From the NCBI GenBank assembly GCA_030147525.1, contig JASBVF010000001.1:186001-250000 (forward strand): DNA of 64,000 nucleotides, given 5' to 3'. The DNA comes from Bacteroidota bacterium. Lineage in GTDB: Bacteria; Bacteroidota; Bacteroidia; Chitinophagales; Saprospiraceae. Shown here piece after piece: positions 1 to 8,642 of this stretch. The notes under the pieces were generated by a model, which worked only from the letters and a program-made list of their open reading frames with translations, did no database searches and was not told the DNA's origin. Every line of letters starts with the position of its first letter. Within the stretch, counting starts at the first letter, position 1. The position numbers and the translations under genes were made by a program.

Positions 1-549
1 CGTATTTGTTTTTCCAATCTCTTTATTGTTGACGTAGAGGGTCGTTGTTCCACCCTTTCTGACAACTACAACATGATACCAGCAGGATTCCGGTAATGTC
101 TTGGTGACAGAGCCATTGATGGCGCCACTTTCAGAAAGCTCAACGTGAAGGATACGGGATGAGGGGGTGTAGCGGATGAAGAAAGCGTTGTCCGGTGAGC
201 AATCAAGCCTTTTTGAAAATAGCGTCTGACTGGCAGCAGTTGAATTGCCGGAAACAGGTTTGAAATAAAAGCTCAGCGAAAAATCGACCGTTGTGAAAGT
301 GGGTTCTATTTTGTTGCCGAATAGAAGAAACCACTCGTCATTTCCGTTGAGGCGTAAAGCATTGCCTTTGACGCCACACTCGCAGGTACCGCCATTTGTA
401 AATACCTGAACGTTCGGATCTCCGAATTCATCAGAGATTTCGCAGCCAGGTTTGTCAAACGACAACCAGGTCACCAGTCCCTGCGAAACCTGTGCGTTGA
501 GGTTGAAATGCAGTAAAAAAAGAAAAATAAAAGAAAGAAATTTCATCAT
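1..549 (-). CDS. LamG-domain secreted protein, C-terminus beyond the window
   Basis: This open reading frame runs off the left edge, so only the first 183 residues are visible. It starts with a signal peptide (a short basic start, then a Leu/Phe-rich core ending at LNAQ, about residue 20). The rest reads as a concanavalin-A-like jelly roll of the LamG/Laminin_G_3 type: GLVTWLSFD near the start, GNALRLNG, FSLSFYFKP, and CWYHVVVVRKGGTTTLYVN near the edge are the usual strand signatures. Such domains bind glycans or act as adhesive modules in large secreted Bacteroidota proteins, often with a T9SS sorting domain at the C-terminus, which cannot be checked here. Two consecutive ATG codons (547-549 and 544-546) are possible starts; I took the first. 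Family call fairly sure, role inferred. Confidence 0.75.
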   Translation of the reverse strand, partial: MMKFLSFIFLFLLHFNLNAQVSQGLVTWLSFDKPGCEISDEFGDPNVQVFTNGGTCECGVKGNALRLNGNDEWFLLFGNKIEPTFTTVDFSLSFYFKPVSGNSTAASQTLFSKRLDCSPDNAFFIRYTPSSRILHVELSESGAINGSVTKTLPESCWYHVVVVRKGGTTTLYVNNKEIGKTNT

Positions 550-801
550 GCTTATCGGTTTAAAACTCGAGCGGCGGCAAAGTTCGTAGATTTGATTGAA
601 CTAAGTAACCTGAATGTGAGATAGTTCGCAGCTTGTTGTCAATACGCCGGTTTTTGAAAAAAATAACGAAACGTAAAACGAATAGCATCACATGATATTT
701 TGATAAAAAGGCCACCCCGACGAATTATGTCAAGCAAAAACTAAAAGGAAAGACAGATATTAACAAAATATTTAGTGACCCAAATAACTAACAGACGTTC
801 T

Positions 802-809
802 TAAATTTG
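802..809 (+). promoter_or_regulatory. Bacteroidota -7 element (TAAATTTG)
   Basis: TAAATTTG matches the TAnnTTTG -7 consensus of the Bacteroidota primary sigma factor and lies 27 bases upstream of the start at 837. No clear TTG is seen at the -33 position, so the assignment rests on the -7 box alone. Confidence 0.45.
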
Positions 810-836
810 CAGTGTTTCTAACCATAAATTTTAAAA

Positions 837-1280
837 ATGAAAAAATTACTGATCATTCTCACTGCTTTCTTCATTGGTGCATCTGCTCAATCGCTCATTG
901 CCCAGCAAGAAAATATGTGGAAAACGCTTTCGAAAATTACTTACAAAAAGGAGTACGATGAAATGCTGGGCTTCAAGGTCGATGTTCCGGTTTTTAGCAA
1001 AGAATTGCAAGACCTGGAAGGCAAGGTGGTAACTATCAAGGGCTACATCATTCCTGTTGAAGGTTACAAAAGCCACAAGGAGTTCATCTTTTCAGCGTAT
1101 CCGTACAACATGTGCTTCTTTTGTGGAGGCGCAGGGCCTGAAACCGTCATGGAGGTGAAAGCAAAAAAGCCGGTGCCGTTTACGGCCGACCCCATCACGA
1201 TTAAGGGTAAACTTCATCTCAACGCAACCGATATCAACCGGTTGATGTATTCGCTGAGCGACGTGGAGAAAGTTGATTGA
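837..1280 (+). CDS. Exported small protein, DUF3299-like
   Basis: A 147-residue protein with a signal peptide (cleavage about residue 23, after SLIAQ). The mature part has the layout I associate with DUF3299-type proteins: a strand with KVVTIKGYIIPVE, then FIFSAYPYNMCFFCGGAGPE, then a short OB-like C-terminal half containing ITIKGKLHLNATD. The CFFCGG motif (a CxxC pair about residues 93-96) could bind a metal or a thiol partner. The family is widely hypothetical, so no reaction is claimed. It has its own promoter-like box 27 bases upstream and is followed after 49 bases by a second small gene on the same strand. Family membership is moderately sure, function unknown. Confidence 0.7.
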   Translation: MKKLLIILTAFFIGASAQSLIAQQENMWKTLSKITYKKEYDEMLGFKVDVPVFSKELQDLEGKVVTIKGYIIPVEGYKSHKEFIFSAYPYNMCFFCGGAGPETVMEVKAKKPVPFTADPITIKGKLHLNATDINRLMYSLSDVEKVD

Positions 1281-1329
1281 GGTGAAGGCTGACGGTCATT
1301 TCATTTCTCGTTAATTAAACTTTTTTATC

Positions 1330-1716
1330 ATGAAAAATTTTCTGAAAAACTTATTTGGCAAGACCAAGCAAACCTTCGAAGAGGCTTCTGAAGACATCAG
1401 GGAAGTCGTCGATGCTGTAACGGAAGATACTGGTAAGCTGATGGGTGAAGCGAAAGAGAAATTGGCCGAAGCCGAGAAATTCGTAAAAGATGAGTTCACC
1501 GAGCATGTCGGAGAACCTTCGGAGCTTATTGCGAAAGCAAAGAAAACCTTGTCGGAGACAGGTGATAAGATCAAAGAAGTTGCAAAAGAGGAGTGGGAAA
1601 GCGCTTCCGAAAAATTCGAAGACCTGAAAGAGTCGATAGAGGACAAGGTCAAAGGCGATGATGATGAAGTCTCTGACCTTGCTCCCGATGATAAAAAGAA
1701 AGCTCCTGAGGCTTAG
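1330..1716 (+). CDS. Highly charged amphipathic helical protein
   Basis: A 128-residue protein without signal peptide or membrane segment. It is almost entirely Lys, Glu, Asp and Ala with heptad-like spacing of hydrophobics (for example EKLAEAEKFVKDEF and DKIKEVAKEEWESASEKF), ending in an acidic, low-complexity tail. This composition resembles LEA-like, YtxH-like or apolipoprotein-like proteins that form long amphipathic helices and are often stress linked, but I recognise no specific family. It lies 49 bases downstream of the DUF3299-like gene and converges with the DUF4837 gene, whose stop is 9 bases away. The start ATG is preceded by an AT-rich spacer without a clear ribosome binding site, as is usual in this phylum. 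Confidence 0.65.
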   Translation: MKNFLKNLFGKTKQTFEEASEDIREVVDAVTEDTGKLMGEAKEKLAEAEKFVKDEFTEHVGEPSELIAKAKKTLSETGDKIKEVAKEEWESASEKFEDLKESIEDKVKGDDDEVSDLAPDDKKKAPEA

Positions 1717-1725
1717 TTTTTGTCA

Positions 1726-2871
1726 TCAGAATTGGGCTGACGAAATAACCAGCTCGATCTCCTGCATATAGTTTCGTTTGTCTTTGCTTGGTGCATAGAT
1801 GAATCCATCCACGAGGACGAGTTCGTTGGTTGCAGGGTTAAGCATGAGGTTGCTGATGAAAGGTCCGCCCATAAAATCGTTTACAATATCCCAGACTCCT
1901 CTGGCTTGTACGGTGTATGTATTGTTAACCTGTTTTTTCTCCACGAAAAGAGGAAGGTCTACATCGTTGATTCTCATGTAAGAGTTTGGCTGACGGGTGG
2001 TAATTATTTTACCGATTTGATTTCTCAGATCCTTGATGCCTTCCTTCGTTAATTGGTTCTTGTCTGTGTAGGGAATTTTGGTAACCAGAATATTGGCGAT
2101 GATTTCACGATCATCACTACGGAGCCACATGATGTTGTTGTTTTTATCAAACCGGGCTCTTCTGAACCCACCCGGCACCTGCATTCGTATGCCAAAATTA
2201 GCCATTAAGTCAGCTTCAAGGTCAGGGTTTCGTCCAGCCTGGTAGGCCGTTGCCTTCACGGTTTCGCTGTCCTTTTCATTGATTTTCCTGGCTATGGCCG
2301 GAAAGTTGTTCGTGATGTTTTTGATCAGCTTTTCCTCTCCAAAGCCGGAGATGTAGAACAAAAGCTGAGACCTGGCCCATTTGTCCTGTCCGACGGTGGT
2401 GTTGTAGCCTTTTTCATTTTTGATTTCTGCTATTTTTTCACCGCCCAAGTCAGCTCTCACAACTCTGGAGGTGAGTGAGTTTTCATCATTCAGATCAGCG
2501 AGGAAGATGATCGTCCTGAATTCTTTTTTCACCGGCTGGTCAGACAGTGCTTCCGGTGTCATGTGGATAATGTCGAAGATTGGTTCGGGTTGAGGGAGTA
2601 AAATATACGGGGCAGTGAAGTAATAGAAAAAAGTATCACCAGCCATACCTTTCCAGAGCGAAGAGTCGGAAATGACGAGCACTTGGTTGATTCTTCCGTG
2701 GGCATAATTAAAGGAAGGCTTAGAAGGGTTTGTTAATCTGGATGAATTATTCTGGGCAGGAGTTTGGCGCTCTGTGCCGGGTGAGGAGGAGTTTGTTTCG
2801 TAGTTCGTTTCAGGTGCACATCCGAACAGGAATAACAATATAAATACAATTAATATTTTCAGTTGCAACAT
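1726..2871 (-). CDS. DUF4837 family lipoprotein
   Basis: A 381-residue lipoprotein: the N-terminus ILLFLFGC is a lipobox with Cys18 as the lipidated residue, followed by a Ser/Asn/Thr-rich linker. From about residue 60 it matches my memory of DUF4837, a Bacteroidota-restricted family, with INQVLVISDSSLWKG, GDTFFYYFTAPYILLPQPEP and FRTIIFLADLND. The C-terminal third contains RGVWDIVNDFMGGPFISNL and a strand ending LVDGFIYAP, where the family compares new and old values of an unknown quantity. No enzymatic motif is visible. It is probably periplasmic or outer-membrane anchored. It stands alone, convergent with the helical protein gene. Confidence 0.8.
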   Translation of the reverse strand: MLQLKILIVFILLFLFGCAPETNYETNSSSPGTERQTPAQNNSSRLTNPSKPSFNYAHGRINQVLVISDSSLWKGMAGDTFFYYFTAPYILLPQPEPIFDIIHMTPEALSDQPVKKEFRTIIFLADLNDENSLTSRVVRADLGGEKIAEIKNEKGYNTTVGQDKWARSQLLFYISGFGEEKLIKNITNNFPAIARKINEKDSETVKATAYQAGRNPDLEADLMANFGIRMQVPGGFRRARFDKNNNIMWLRSDDREIIANILVTKIPYTDKNQLTKEGIKDLRNQIGKIITTRQPNSYMRINDVDLPLFVEKKQVNNTYTVQARGVWDIVNDFMGGPFISNLMLNPATNELVLVDGFIYAPSKDKRNYMQEIELVISSAQF

Positions 2872-3021
2872 TTACAAGTATTTTGAGCAAGTTTGTAGAT
2901 TTGAAAGCAGAACTAAGACTGCTTTCATTACAGGTACAGATGCATAAAGCTCGCTGTTTGGTGGGAAAACAAAAAATGCAGCATCCTGTTTCATGCCACT
3001 TTGAAAAGCTCGAATTGAATG

Positions 3022-3657
3022 CTACGGAACGGAGTTTAAATTTTGAATCAAATTTTCAAACCAGTAGAGTGGAGCCTGAACCTTATCACCTGTTTGAGTG
3101 TCGCATTTATAAAATAGATAGTAAAGCCGGAGGTTGTTGCCCACGCAGCTGAGCAGGCTTTCCAGGCGTTGTTGAGCTTCCATAGGGCGTTTTTCAAGCG
3201 CCATCATACGCCAAATGTAAAATGCTTCGTCGTGAAGTTCAATGATGTCCAGCAGATCTTCATCCGGCAGATAATTTTCCATGAAATCCCTTGCCAGTAA
3301 TCCATGATGCCTCCATCTTTTGCCGAGTTTGTATTCTTTGTTTTTAAAGGTGTCGTGTGCCAGCGCTATAATCCGTAATTGCCGGTAGGTGACGGGGTCA
3401 GTATTTAACTGATTGATATTGTCCAAAACCTCTCTGACATGCAGCCCAACTTTCCCCTCCGGGTGCCCGAATCGAGGGGCTCCCCAGTTAAAACCCTCCT
3501 GGAACTCCGGGGTGCCAATCAGCATAGATTCAAGCGGGGTTTCAGGTTTGATTAGTGGTTCAAAATCAATAACTTTATCGAACATTGGGTTTACAATTCT
3601 GCTAAAAGTCTTAAAGGCTAAGGGTAGCAAAGAAAAATTGTTTGAGGACGCCTTCAT
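3022..3657 (-). CDS. HD-domain-like protein (putative phosphohydrolase)
   Basis: A 211-residue soluble protein. It has the spaced His/Asp pattern of HD-superfamily metal-dependent phosphohydrolases: a His in VGLHVREV, an HD doublet in IIALAHDTFK (about residues 111-112), paired His in RWRHHGLLARDF, and a further HD in IIELHDEAFY. The helices between them fit the fold. The substrate cannot be read from sequence. Two starts are possible: 3657, used here, and an internal ATG at 3585 beginning MFDKVIDFEP, which would remove a weakly conserved 24-residue leader. A TATTTTAG box at 3711-3718, a variant of the -7 element, lies upstream on this strand. The gene diverges from the Deg protease gene. Confidence 0.65.
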   Translation of the reverse strand: MKASSNNFSLLPLAFKTFSRIVNPMFDKVIDFEPLIKPETPLESMLIGTPEFQEGFNWGAPRFGHPEGKVGLHVREVLDNINQLNTDPVTYRQLRIIALAHDTFKNKEYKLGKRWRHHGLLARDFMENYLPDEDLLDIIELHDEAFYIWRMMALEKRPMEAQQRLESLLSCVGNNLRLYYLFYKCDTQTGDKVQAPLYWFENLIQNLNSVP

Positions 3658-3754
3658 TGGAGTTGGGTTTTATTTTGGTTCCTTAAAAGTTACTCTTCCC
3701 TGGTTTTAGAGGCTAAAATAGGAATATCGCAAGCGATTACTGTAAAAAAAGAAA

Positions 3755-3790
3755 TTCCATTAACGAGCCGCAAGGTCTGTGTTAATGGAA
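3755..3790. repeat. 10-bp inverted repeat upstream of the Deg protease gene
   Basis: TTCCATTAAC at 3755-3764 is repeated as its exact reverse complement at 3781-3790 with a 16-base loop. It lies in the divergent region between the HD-type gene and the HtrA-like gene, about 150 bases before the latter. A second short palindrome, CGCTGC/GCAGCG, lies at 3845-3862. Either could be an operator or a leader stem; no T-run follows. Confidence 0.4.
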
Positions 3791-3936
3791 GAAGAGCAGG
3801 CTATTCCCTGTTAATTTGTCGTTAAACTGGTTTTAGCCGATAACCGCTGCGATCTGGCAGCGTTTATTTGTGCGTAATGTACTATAAGTAAGGTTAGAAG
3901 TCAAATTTTTGTTCATAAACCTAAAAGTCTAAAAAG

Positions 3937-5106
3937 ATGAAGCAGATCATTTCACTTGTTTTCACTGGCATTGTAGGGGGGGTAATTACGCTGGGAGGCT
4001 ATCTGCTAATTCAGCCGGGCCAAGATGCTTCCGGAGTTGTAAAAAACCAGTACGCCAAGGCGGTCAATAATGTGAATATGAAGCCGGGAATGGTTTTAAA
4101 TGCGCCGTTTGATTTCACAGAAGCTGCCGAGAAAGCCATGCCTGCTGTTGTGCATATTGCAGCTAAGGAAAGCGCAAAGGCAGCCAAGGAAAAGAATTCA
4201 AGAACCGATCCCTGGTCCAATTTCTTTGGTGATGATTCGTTGTTAGAAAATCCTTTTTTCGGCTTTAACATGCCCAAACAAGGCAGTGGTTCAGGAGTAA
4301 TTTATACGCAGGATGGGTATATAATTACCAACAACCATGTTGTGGAATTTGCTGATGAGGTTGAGGTGACGACATTTGACAACAAAAAATATACGGCACG
4401 GATAGTTGGTACTTATCCTGATGGGGATTTAGCTGTTTTAAAAATTGATGCGAACGGGCTTCCAACCATGCGTGCAGCTAATTCGGATGATTCAAAAATA
4501 GGAGAGTGGGTTTTGGCAGTTGGCAATCCGCTGGATCTTAATTCTACTGTAACTGCCGGAATCATCAGCGCCAAAGGCAGGGATATCAACATCATCCGGG
4601 GCAGGTCTTCCATTGAGTCTTTCATTCAGACGGACGCAGCTGTCAACCCCGGAAACAGTGGCGGCGCTTTAGTGGATGTTTACGGCAGACTGCTTGGTAT
4701 TAATACCGCCATTGCTACGAAAACGGGCTTCTTTGAAGGGTACTCATTTGCGATACCGATCAATCTTGCCCTTAAAATTGTTGACGATATCATAGAAAAC
4801 GGCAGCTATAGGCGAGGTTTTCTCGGCATAAATATTGCAGATTTAGATAACGAGACAGCAAAAGAATTAGGATTGAACATTTTTCAGGGCGTTCATGTTG
4901 AAAGTGTAGTTGAAGGTGGTGCGGCTCAATACGCCGGCGTTTTGCCTGATGATGTTATAATTGAAATAAATAACAGACCCGTAAAGTCAACCCCCGATTT
5001 ACTCGAAGTAGTTGGAGGTGCAAAGGAAGGCGATACGGTGACACTGACGGTGAACCGGTTGGGTAAAATCCAAACAATTCCGGTGCTGCTGAAAGGCTCA
5101 AACTAA
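3937..5106 (+). CDS. Periplasmic serine protease, HtrA/DegP family
   Basis: A 389-residue trypsin-like protease of the Deg/HtrA type that degrades misfolded envelope proteins. An N-terminal hydrophobic segment (about residues 5-25) serves as signal or anchor. The protease domain holds the full triad: His134 in TNNHVVEF, Asp164 in PDGDLAVLK, and Ser241 in NPGNSGGALV. One PDZ domain follows (about 290-385), with RGFLGINI at its start and GAAQYAGVLPDDVI as the substrate-binding part. With a single PDZ it resembles DegS or short DegQ forms rather than two-PDZ DegP, so no symbol is assigned. A strong terminator follows. It has inverted repeats upstream, compatible with stress control, but no recognised operator. 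Confidence 0.93.
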   Translation: MKQIISLVFTGIVGGVITLGGYLLIQPGQDASGVVKNQYAKAVNNVNMKPGMVLNAPFDFTEAAEKAMPAVVHIAAKESAKAAKEKNSRTDPWSNFFGDDSLLENPFFGFNMPKQGSGSGVIYTQDGYIITNNHVVEFADEVEVTTFDNKKYTARIVGTYPDGDLAVLKIDANGLPTMRAANSDDSKIGEWVLAVGNPLDLNSTVTAGIISAKGRDINIIRGRSSIESFIQTDAAVNPGNSGGALVDVYGRLLGINTAIATKTGFFEGYSFAIPINLALKIVDDIIENGSYRRGFLGINIADLDNETAKELGLNIFQGVHVESVVEGGAAQYAGVLPDDVIIEINNRPVKSTPDLLEVVGGAKEGDTVTLTVNRLGKIQTIPVLLKGSN

Positions 5107-5237
5107 GAAATGACGTAATTCCGCTCTTGCATTTTAAGAGTTTCTTAACAACAGGTCAGCAACATTTTAGAAAAAAGAGCGGTTTATACAGGCATAAAAA
5201 GACTTGTTTAAAGTTGGTTTTTCGTTTTGTTTTGATG

Positions 5238-5275
5238 CGTCTGTCTTGCTTTGCGAGGCAGACGTTTTTGTTTTT
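5238..5275 (+). terminator. Rho-independent terminator after the Deg protease
   Basis: CGTCTGTCTTGC and GCGAGGCAGACG (5238-5261) form a 12-bp stem with two G-U pairs and a TTT loop, followed directly by TTTTTG and TTTTTT. It lies about 130 bases downstream of the protease stop. Confidence 0.8.
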
Positions 5276-5388
5276 TCTCACCTGTGTTTTCTCATTTTAG
5301 CCACCTAAAATATAGATGATAAAAATATTTGCTTTGTCCGGGCGAATCGCTTGATCTTGGGTCAATATTTCACCTGAAAAAGCAAACT

Positions 5389-6090
5389 ATGAGAAAACTG
5401 ATTCACTACCTCGACGACTTTCTCTGTCTTTTCTTCCCACATCTTTGCCTTGCCTGCGAAAAAAATGCTCCTCCCTACGGGGAGTACATTTGCGCCTCCT
5501 GCAATGCTACTTTGCCGCTGGCAAACTTCCATTTTGATAAAAATAATCCATTTACGGAGCGACTTTGGGGAAGAGTTGATGTTCACTCTGCTGCCGCACT
5601 TTACCTTTTTACCAAGGGTAGCAGGGTTCAAAAACTGATCCATCACCTTAAGTACGACGGTAAAAAAGAGATTGGGTTTTTATTGGGAAAGCAGTTTGGA
5701 TTCCATTTGAAACGCTCACCCCTGTTCAGCGAGGTTGACCTGATTGTCCCCGTACCACTGCACCCAAGAAAACAAAGAATCAGGGGATATAACCAAAGTG
5801 AAATGTTTGCGAATGGATTGTCAGAAAGCATGGGCGTTCCCCACATGAAAAACGGCCTTAAACGCATTATTCATTCCGAATCTCAAACAAAAAAGTCGAG
5901 GGAAGATCGAGTGGTAAAAATGAAGGAAGTATTTAATGTCAATCAGCCCGGTATGCTGAAAGGAAAACACATTTTGCTCGTCGATGATGTGATGACAACC
6001 GGCGCTACGTTAGAGGTTTGCGCCTCGCAACTGCTGAGTTTGCCTGGAACAAAAGTCAGCATTGCTACGATTGCTATTGCAGTTCATTAG
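5389..6090 (+). CDS. ComF family phosphoribosyltransferase-like protein
   Basis: A 233-residue ComF-type protein. The N-terminus carries a zinc-finger-like Cys pattern (CLAC about residues 19-22 and CASC about 34-37). The C-terminal half is a type I phosphoribosyltransferase fold with the PRPP-binding loop LLVDDVMTTGAT and the family motif RGYNQSE. ComF proteins are tied to DNA uptake in naturally transformable bacteria, but the biochemical role is unclear and most Bacteroidota carry one. I moved the start from the in-frame ATG at 5329 to 5389, where the sequence begins MRKLIHYLDDFLCLFFPHLC and the family usually starts. It converges with pyrH. Confidence 0.88.
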   Translation: MRKLIHYLDDFLCLFFPHLCLACEKNAPPYGEYICASCNATLPLANFHFDKNNPFTERLWGRVDVHSAAALYLFTKGSRVQKLIHHLKYDGKKEIGFLLGKQFGFHLKRSPLFSEVDLIVPVPLHPRKQRIRGYNQSEMFANGLSESMGVPHMKNGLKRIIHSESQTKKSREDRVVKMKEVFNVNQPGMLKGKHILLVDDVMTTGATLEVCASQLLSLPGTKVSIATIAIAVH

Positions 6091-6125
6091 ACTTTATGAG
6101 GAAACTCAATTTCCTGATAAAGTCT
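6089..6125. terminator. Hairpin between convergent comF-like and pyrH genes
   Basis: AGACTTTAT and ATAAAGTCT (6089-6097, 6117-6125) pair, extended inward by AGGAAA/TTTCCT. The arm starts inside the comF-like stop codon and the hairpin ends 10 bases before the pyrH stop. There is no long T-run, so it may be an intrinsic terminator only in part. Confidence 0.5.
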
Positions 6126-6135
6126 GATGAAGAGA

Positions 6136-6849
6136 CTATGCTTCCACGAGTGTCCCGACTTTTTCGCCGAGAATAATCCGGCCAAGATTTTCCCTGTTAT
6201 TGATGTCAAAAACAACAATCGGGATATTATTTTCCTTGCAAATCGTGAACGCCGTCATATCCATTACGCCTAAGCCAAGCCGGATGACGTTGGTAAAAGT
6301 CAAATGATCGAATTTGGTAGCTGATGGGTCTTTTTCCGGGTCGGCAGAATAGATACCATCTACCCGGGTTCCTTTAAGAATGACGTCGGCATCGATTTCG
6401 CTGGCACGGAGTGCGGCAGCTGAGTCAGTCGTAAAATAGGGGTTACCGGTTCCTCCGGAGAAAATGACCACCCTGCCTTTTTCGAGATGCCGGACAGCAC
6501 GACGGCGGATGTAAGGTTCGGCAATTTGATCCATTTTTATTGCTGAAACCAATCGGGTAAAAACGCCCAGACCCTCCAGCGCACTTTGCAGTGCCATACC
6601 ATTGATGACTGTTGCCAACATTCCCATGTAGTCTCCCTGTACCCGTTCAATGCCGGATTTGGAAGCCTGCAGGCCTCTGAAAATATTCCCCCCCCCAATA
6701 ACAACTGCTACTTCAACACCCTGATCAATTAATTCTTTGATTTGCTCAGCATAATATTGAAGCATGGATGGTTCAATGCCATACTCCTGGCTTCCCATTA
6801 ATGATTCTCCGCTGAGTTTTAAAAGAATTCTTTTGTACTTGATTGCCAT
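6136..6849 (-). CDS. pyrH: UMP kinase
   Basis: A 237-residue hexameric-type bacterial UMP kinase, which makes UDP from UMP and ATP in pyrimidine biosynthesis. Family signatures are clear: [14 protein letters not shown] at the N-terminus (ATP lysine and glycine loop), [11 protein letters not shown] (phosphate loop), [20 protein letters not shown] (UMP and ATP binding), and a C-terminal VVFDINN. Length is typical. It lies downstream of tsf on the same strand, the standard bacterial order, but a strong hairpin terminator separates the two here, so it may depend on read-through or on its own promoter. TTCCTTTG at 6892-6899 on this strand is an imperfect -7 box. The ribosome recycling factor gene that often follows pyrH is elsewhere, at 49.4 kb. 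Confidence 0.96.
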   Translation of the reverse strand: MAIKYKRILLKLSGESLMGSQEYGIEPSMLQYYAEQIKELIDQGVEVAVVIGGGNIFRGLQASKSGIERVQGDYMGMLATVINGMALQSALEGLGVFTRLVSAIKMDQIAEPYIRRRAVRHLEKGRVVIFSGGTGNPYFTTDSAAALRASEIDADVILKGTRVDGIYSADPEKDPSATKFDHLTFTNVIRLGLGVMDMTAFTICKENNIPIVVFDINNRENLGRIILGEKVGTLVEA

Positions 6850-6911
6850 TTTTGCAAATTGTTAGTTTTTTACTTCGGGGGCGAAGCTAATGCAAAGGAA
6901 AATAGGGGCAT

Positions 6912-6945
6912 AAAAAAAGGCGAATTAATCGCTTAATTCGCCTTT
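6912..6945 (-). terminator. Rho-independent terminator between tsf and pyrH
   Basis: On the minus strand GGCGAATTAA and TTAATTCGCC (6919-6942) form a perfect 10-bp stem with a 4-base loop, flanked by AAA and TTT and followed by a run of seven Ts. It ends the rplM-rpsI-rpsB-tsf transcript, or attenuates it before pyrH. Confidence 0.85.
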
Positions 6946-6958
6946 CATGAAAGGGCAA

Positions 6959-7789
6959 TTACCCTAATTCGACGTGCTTGAAGTCCGAAACAGTCAAGTC
7001 ACTGTCCAGGCTTTTCAAGTATTCCCGAACAGTCATTTTGCTGTCTTTCACGTATGCCTGATTGAGCAACGTGCTTTCCTGGTAAAATTTATTCAACTTA
7101 CCCAGTGCAATTTTTTCAAGCATAGCTTCAGGCTTACCTTCCTGGCGGGCCTGCTCTTTGCCGATTTCAATTTCTTTCTGGATAATTTCAGCTGAAACGC
7201 CGTCTTTATCAACAGCAACAGGACGCATGGCTGCTACCTGCATTGCTACGTCTCTGCCTGCCTCATACAAATCATCGCCGGTCTTGTTCAAACCAACCAA
7301 TACAGCCGCACGGTTGCCCATGTGGATATAGGGAGAAATCTGCGTGGCTTCGAGACGCTCGTATGTAGCGATTTCAATTTTTTCTCCGATCACACCAATC
7401 TGCTCGGTAATTTTATCACCGATGGTGATGCCATTGTACTTCAGGTTGAGCAATGCCTCAGTGGTCTCAGGAAAATTGTCGAGGGCGATTTGTGCGAAAT
7501 CTCTGGTCATGTTGACGAAGTCGTCGTTTTTAGCAACGAAGTCAGTCTCACAGCTCAATTTCACAATAACACCTCTTTTTTTATCGTCAGAAATCAGGGC
7601 GATCACCGCACCTTCCTTCGCTTCACGGTCCGCACGCTTGACGGAGAGTTTCTGGCCTTTCTTACGCAAAATTTCAATTGCTTTTTCCAGATCTCCTTCA
7701 GCTTCCATGAGGGCATTTTTGCAATCCATCATGCCCGCACCCGTCATATCACGGAGTTTCTTAACATCAGCGGCTGATAATGTAATCAT
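6959..7789 (-). CDS. tsf: Translation elongation factor EF-Ts
   Basis: A 276-residue EF-Ts, the guanine nucleotide exchange factor for EF-Tu. The N-terminal UBA-like domain has VKKLRDMTGAGMMDCKNAL, and the signature DFVAKND is in the core domain. The length matches bacterial EF-Ts of this phylum. It lies 53 bases downstream of rpsB on the same strand, the near-universal order, and is followed by a strong intrinsic terminator. Transcription most likely starts upstream of rplM or rpsB. No anomalies. Confidence 0.97.
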   Translation of the reverse strand: MITLSAADVKKLRDMTGAGMMDCKNALMEAEGDLEKAIEILRKKGQKLSVKRADREAKEGAVIALISDDKKRGVIVKLSCETDFVAKNDDFVNMTRDFAQIALDNFPETTEALLNLKYNGITIGDKITEQIGVIGEKIEIATYERLEATQISPYIHMGNRAAVLVGLNKTGDDLYEAGRDVAMQVAAMRPVAVDKDGVSAEIIQKEIEIGKEQARQEGKPEAMLEKIALGKLNKFYQESTLLNQAYVKDSKMTVREYLKSLDSDLTVSDFKHVELG

Positions 7790-7842
7790 TTTATTGATTA
7801 TTAAATGGTTATTAAATGAGTTAGTACTTGTGCGCTTTGACC

Positions 7843-8565
7843 TTAAGCGGTCGCTTCTTTCTCTTCCGGCTTGGACTGCTTCCGCTCCTCAATTCCTTCA
7901 CGGATTGCCTCCGTCAGGTAGTTGGTAAGGATAGCGATAGACTTTGAAGCATCGTCATTGGCAGGGATTGGGAAGTCAACCTGATTAGGGTCAGAGTTGG
8001 TATCCACCAAAGCAAAAGTCCGGATTCCCAGGCGGTGAGCCTCAGAGATGGCGATATGCTCATGTGAAATATCCACCACGAAAACTGCGGCAGGCAGACG
8101 GCCCAGGTTCTCAATACCACCGAACACCTTGTTGAGTTTTTGACGCTCACGGTCAAGGGTTAGACGTTCTTTCTTGGTCATGTTGGAGGCAGTGCCGTCG
8201 GCCAACATGCGCTCAATGCTCTGCATTTTCTTAACAGAACGCTTGATGGTTGAAAAGTTAGTCATCATACCACCCAGCCAGCGATCGGTAACGTATGGCA
8301 TGTCAACAGACTTAGCTGCATTTGCCACGATGTCACGAGCTTGCTTTTTGGTAGCAACAAACAAAATTTTTCTTCCTGATCTGGCGATTGCACGCATTGC
8401 ATTTGCTGCACGCTCCATGCACTCAGTCGTGCGGTTCAGATCGATAATATGGATGCCTTTACGCTCCATGAAAATATAGGGAGCCATTTTGGGATTCCAC
8501 TTCTTACGCATGTGACCGAAGTGTACACCGGCATCGAGTAATTCCTGATATGTAGGTTTTGCCAT
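7843..8565 (-). CDS. rpsB: 30S ribosomal protein S2
   Basis: A 240-residue S2 protein of the small subunit. Signatures: ELLDAGVHFGH near the N-terminus, WNPKMAPYIF, ATKKQARDIV, DRWLGGMMTNF, and VDISHEHIAISEA. A short charged C-terminal tail follows the family core. It lies between rpsI and tsf on the minus strand; the 77-base gap to rpsI contains three copies of a GCCGG word but no promoter match. It is part of the rplM-rpsI-rpsB-tsf unit common in Bacteroidota. Confidence 0.97.
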   Translation of the reverse strand: MAKPTYQELLDAGVHFGHMRKKWNPKMAPYIFMERKGIHIIDLNRTTECMERAANAMRAIARSGRKILFVATKKQARDIVANAAKSVDMPYVTDRWLGGMMTNFSTIKRSVKKMQSIERMLADGTASNMTKKERLTLDRERQKLNKVFGGIENLGRLPAAVFVVDISHEHIAISEAHRLGIRTFALVDTNSDPNQVDFPIPANDDASKSIAILTNYLTEAIREGIEERKQSKPEEKEATA

Positions 8566-8642
8566 TTTTTTAAAATTACTGTTAGCAATTGAATTTTAGC
8601 TGCCGGAAACAAAAAGCCGGTAACCAAAGGACAATAGCCGGA

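Noticed and set aside
2883-3152. Plus-strand frame of 89 residues
   Set aside because: A TAGATTTG box lies near its start, but the frame runs into the HD-type gene on the other strand, and the protein has improbable composition.
7344-7928. Plus-strand frame of 194 residues
   Set aside because: It is antisense to tsf and rpsB and has no family signature.
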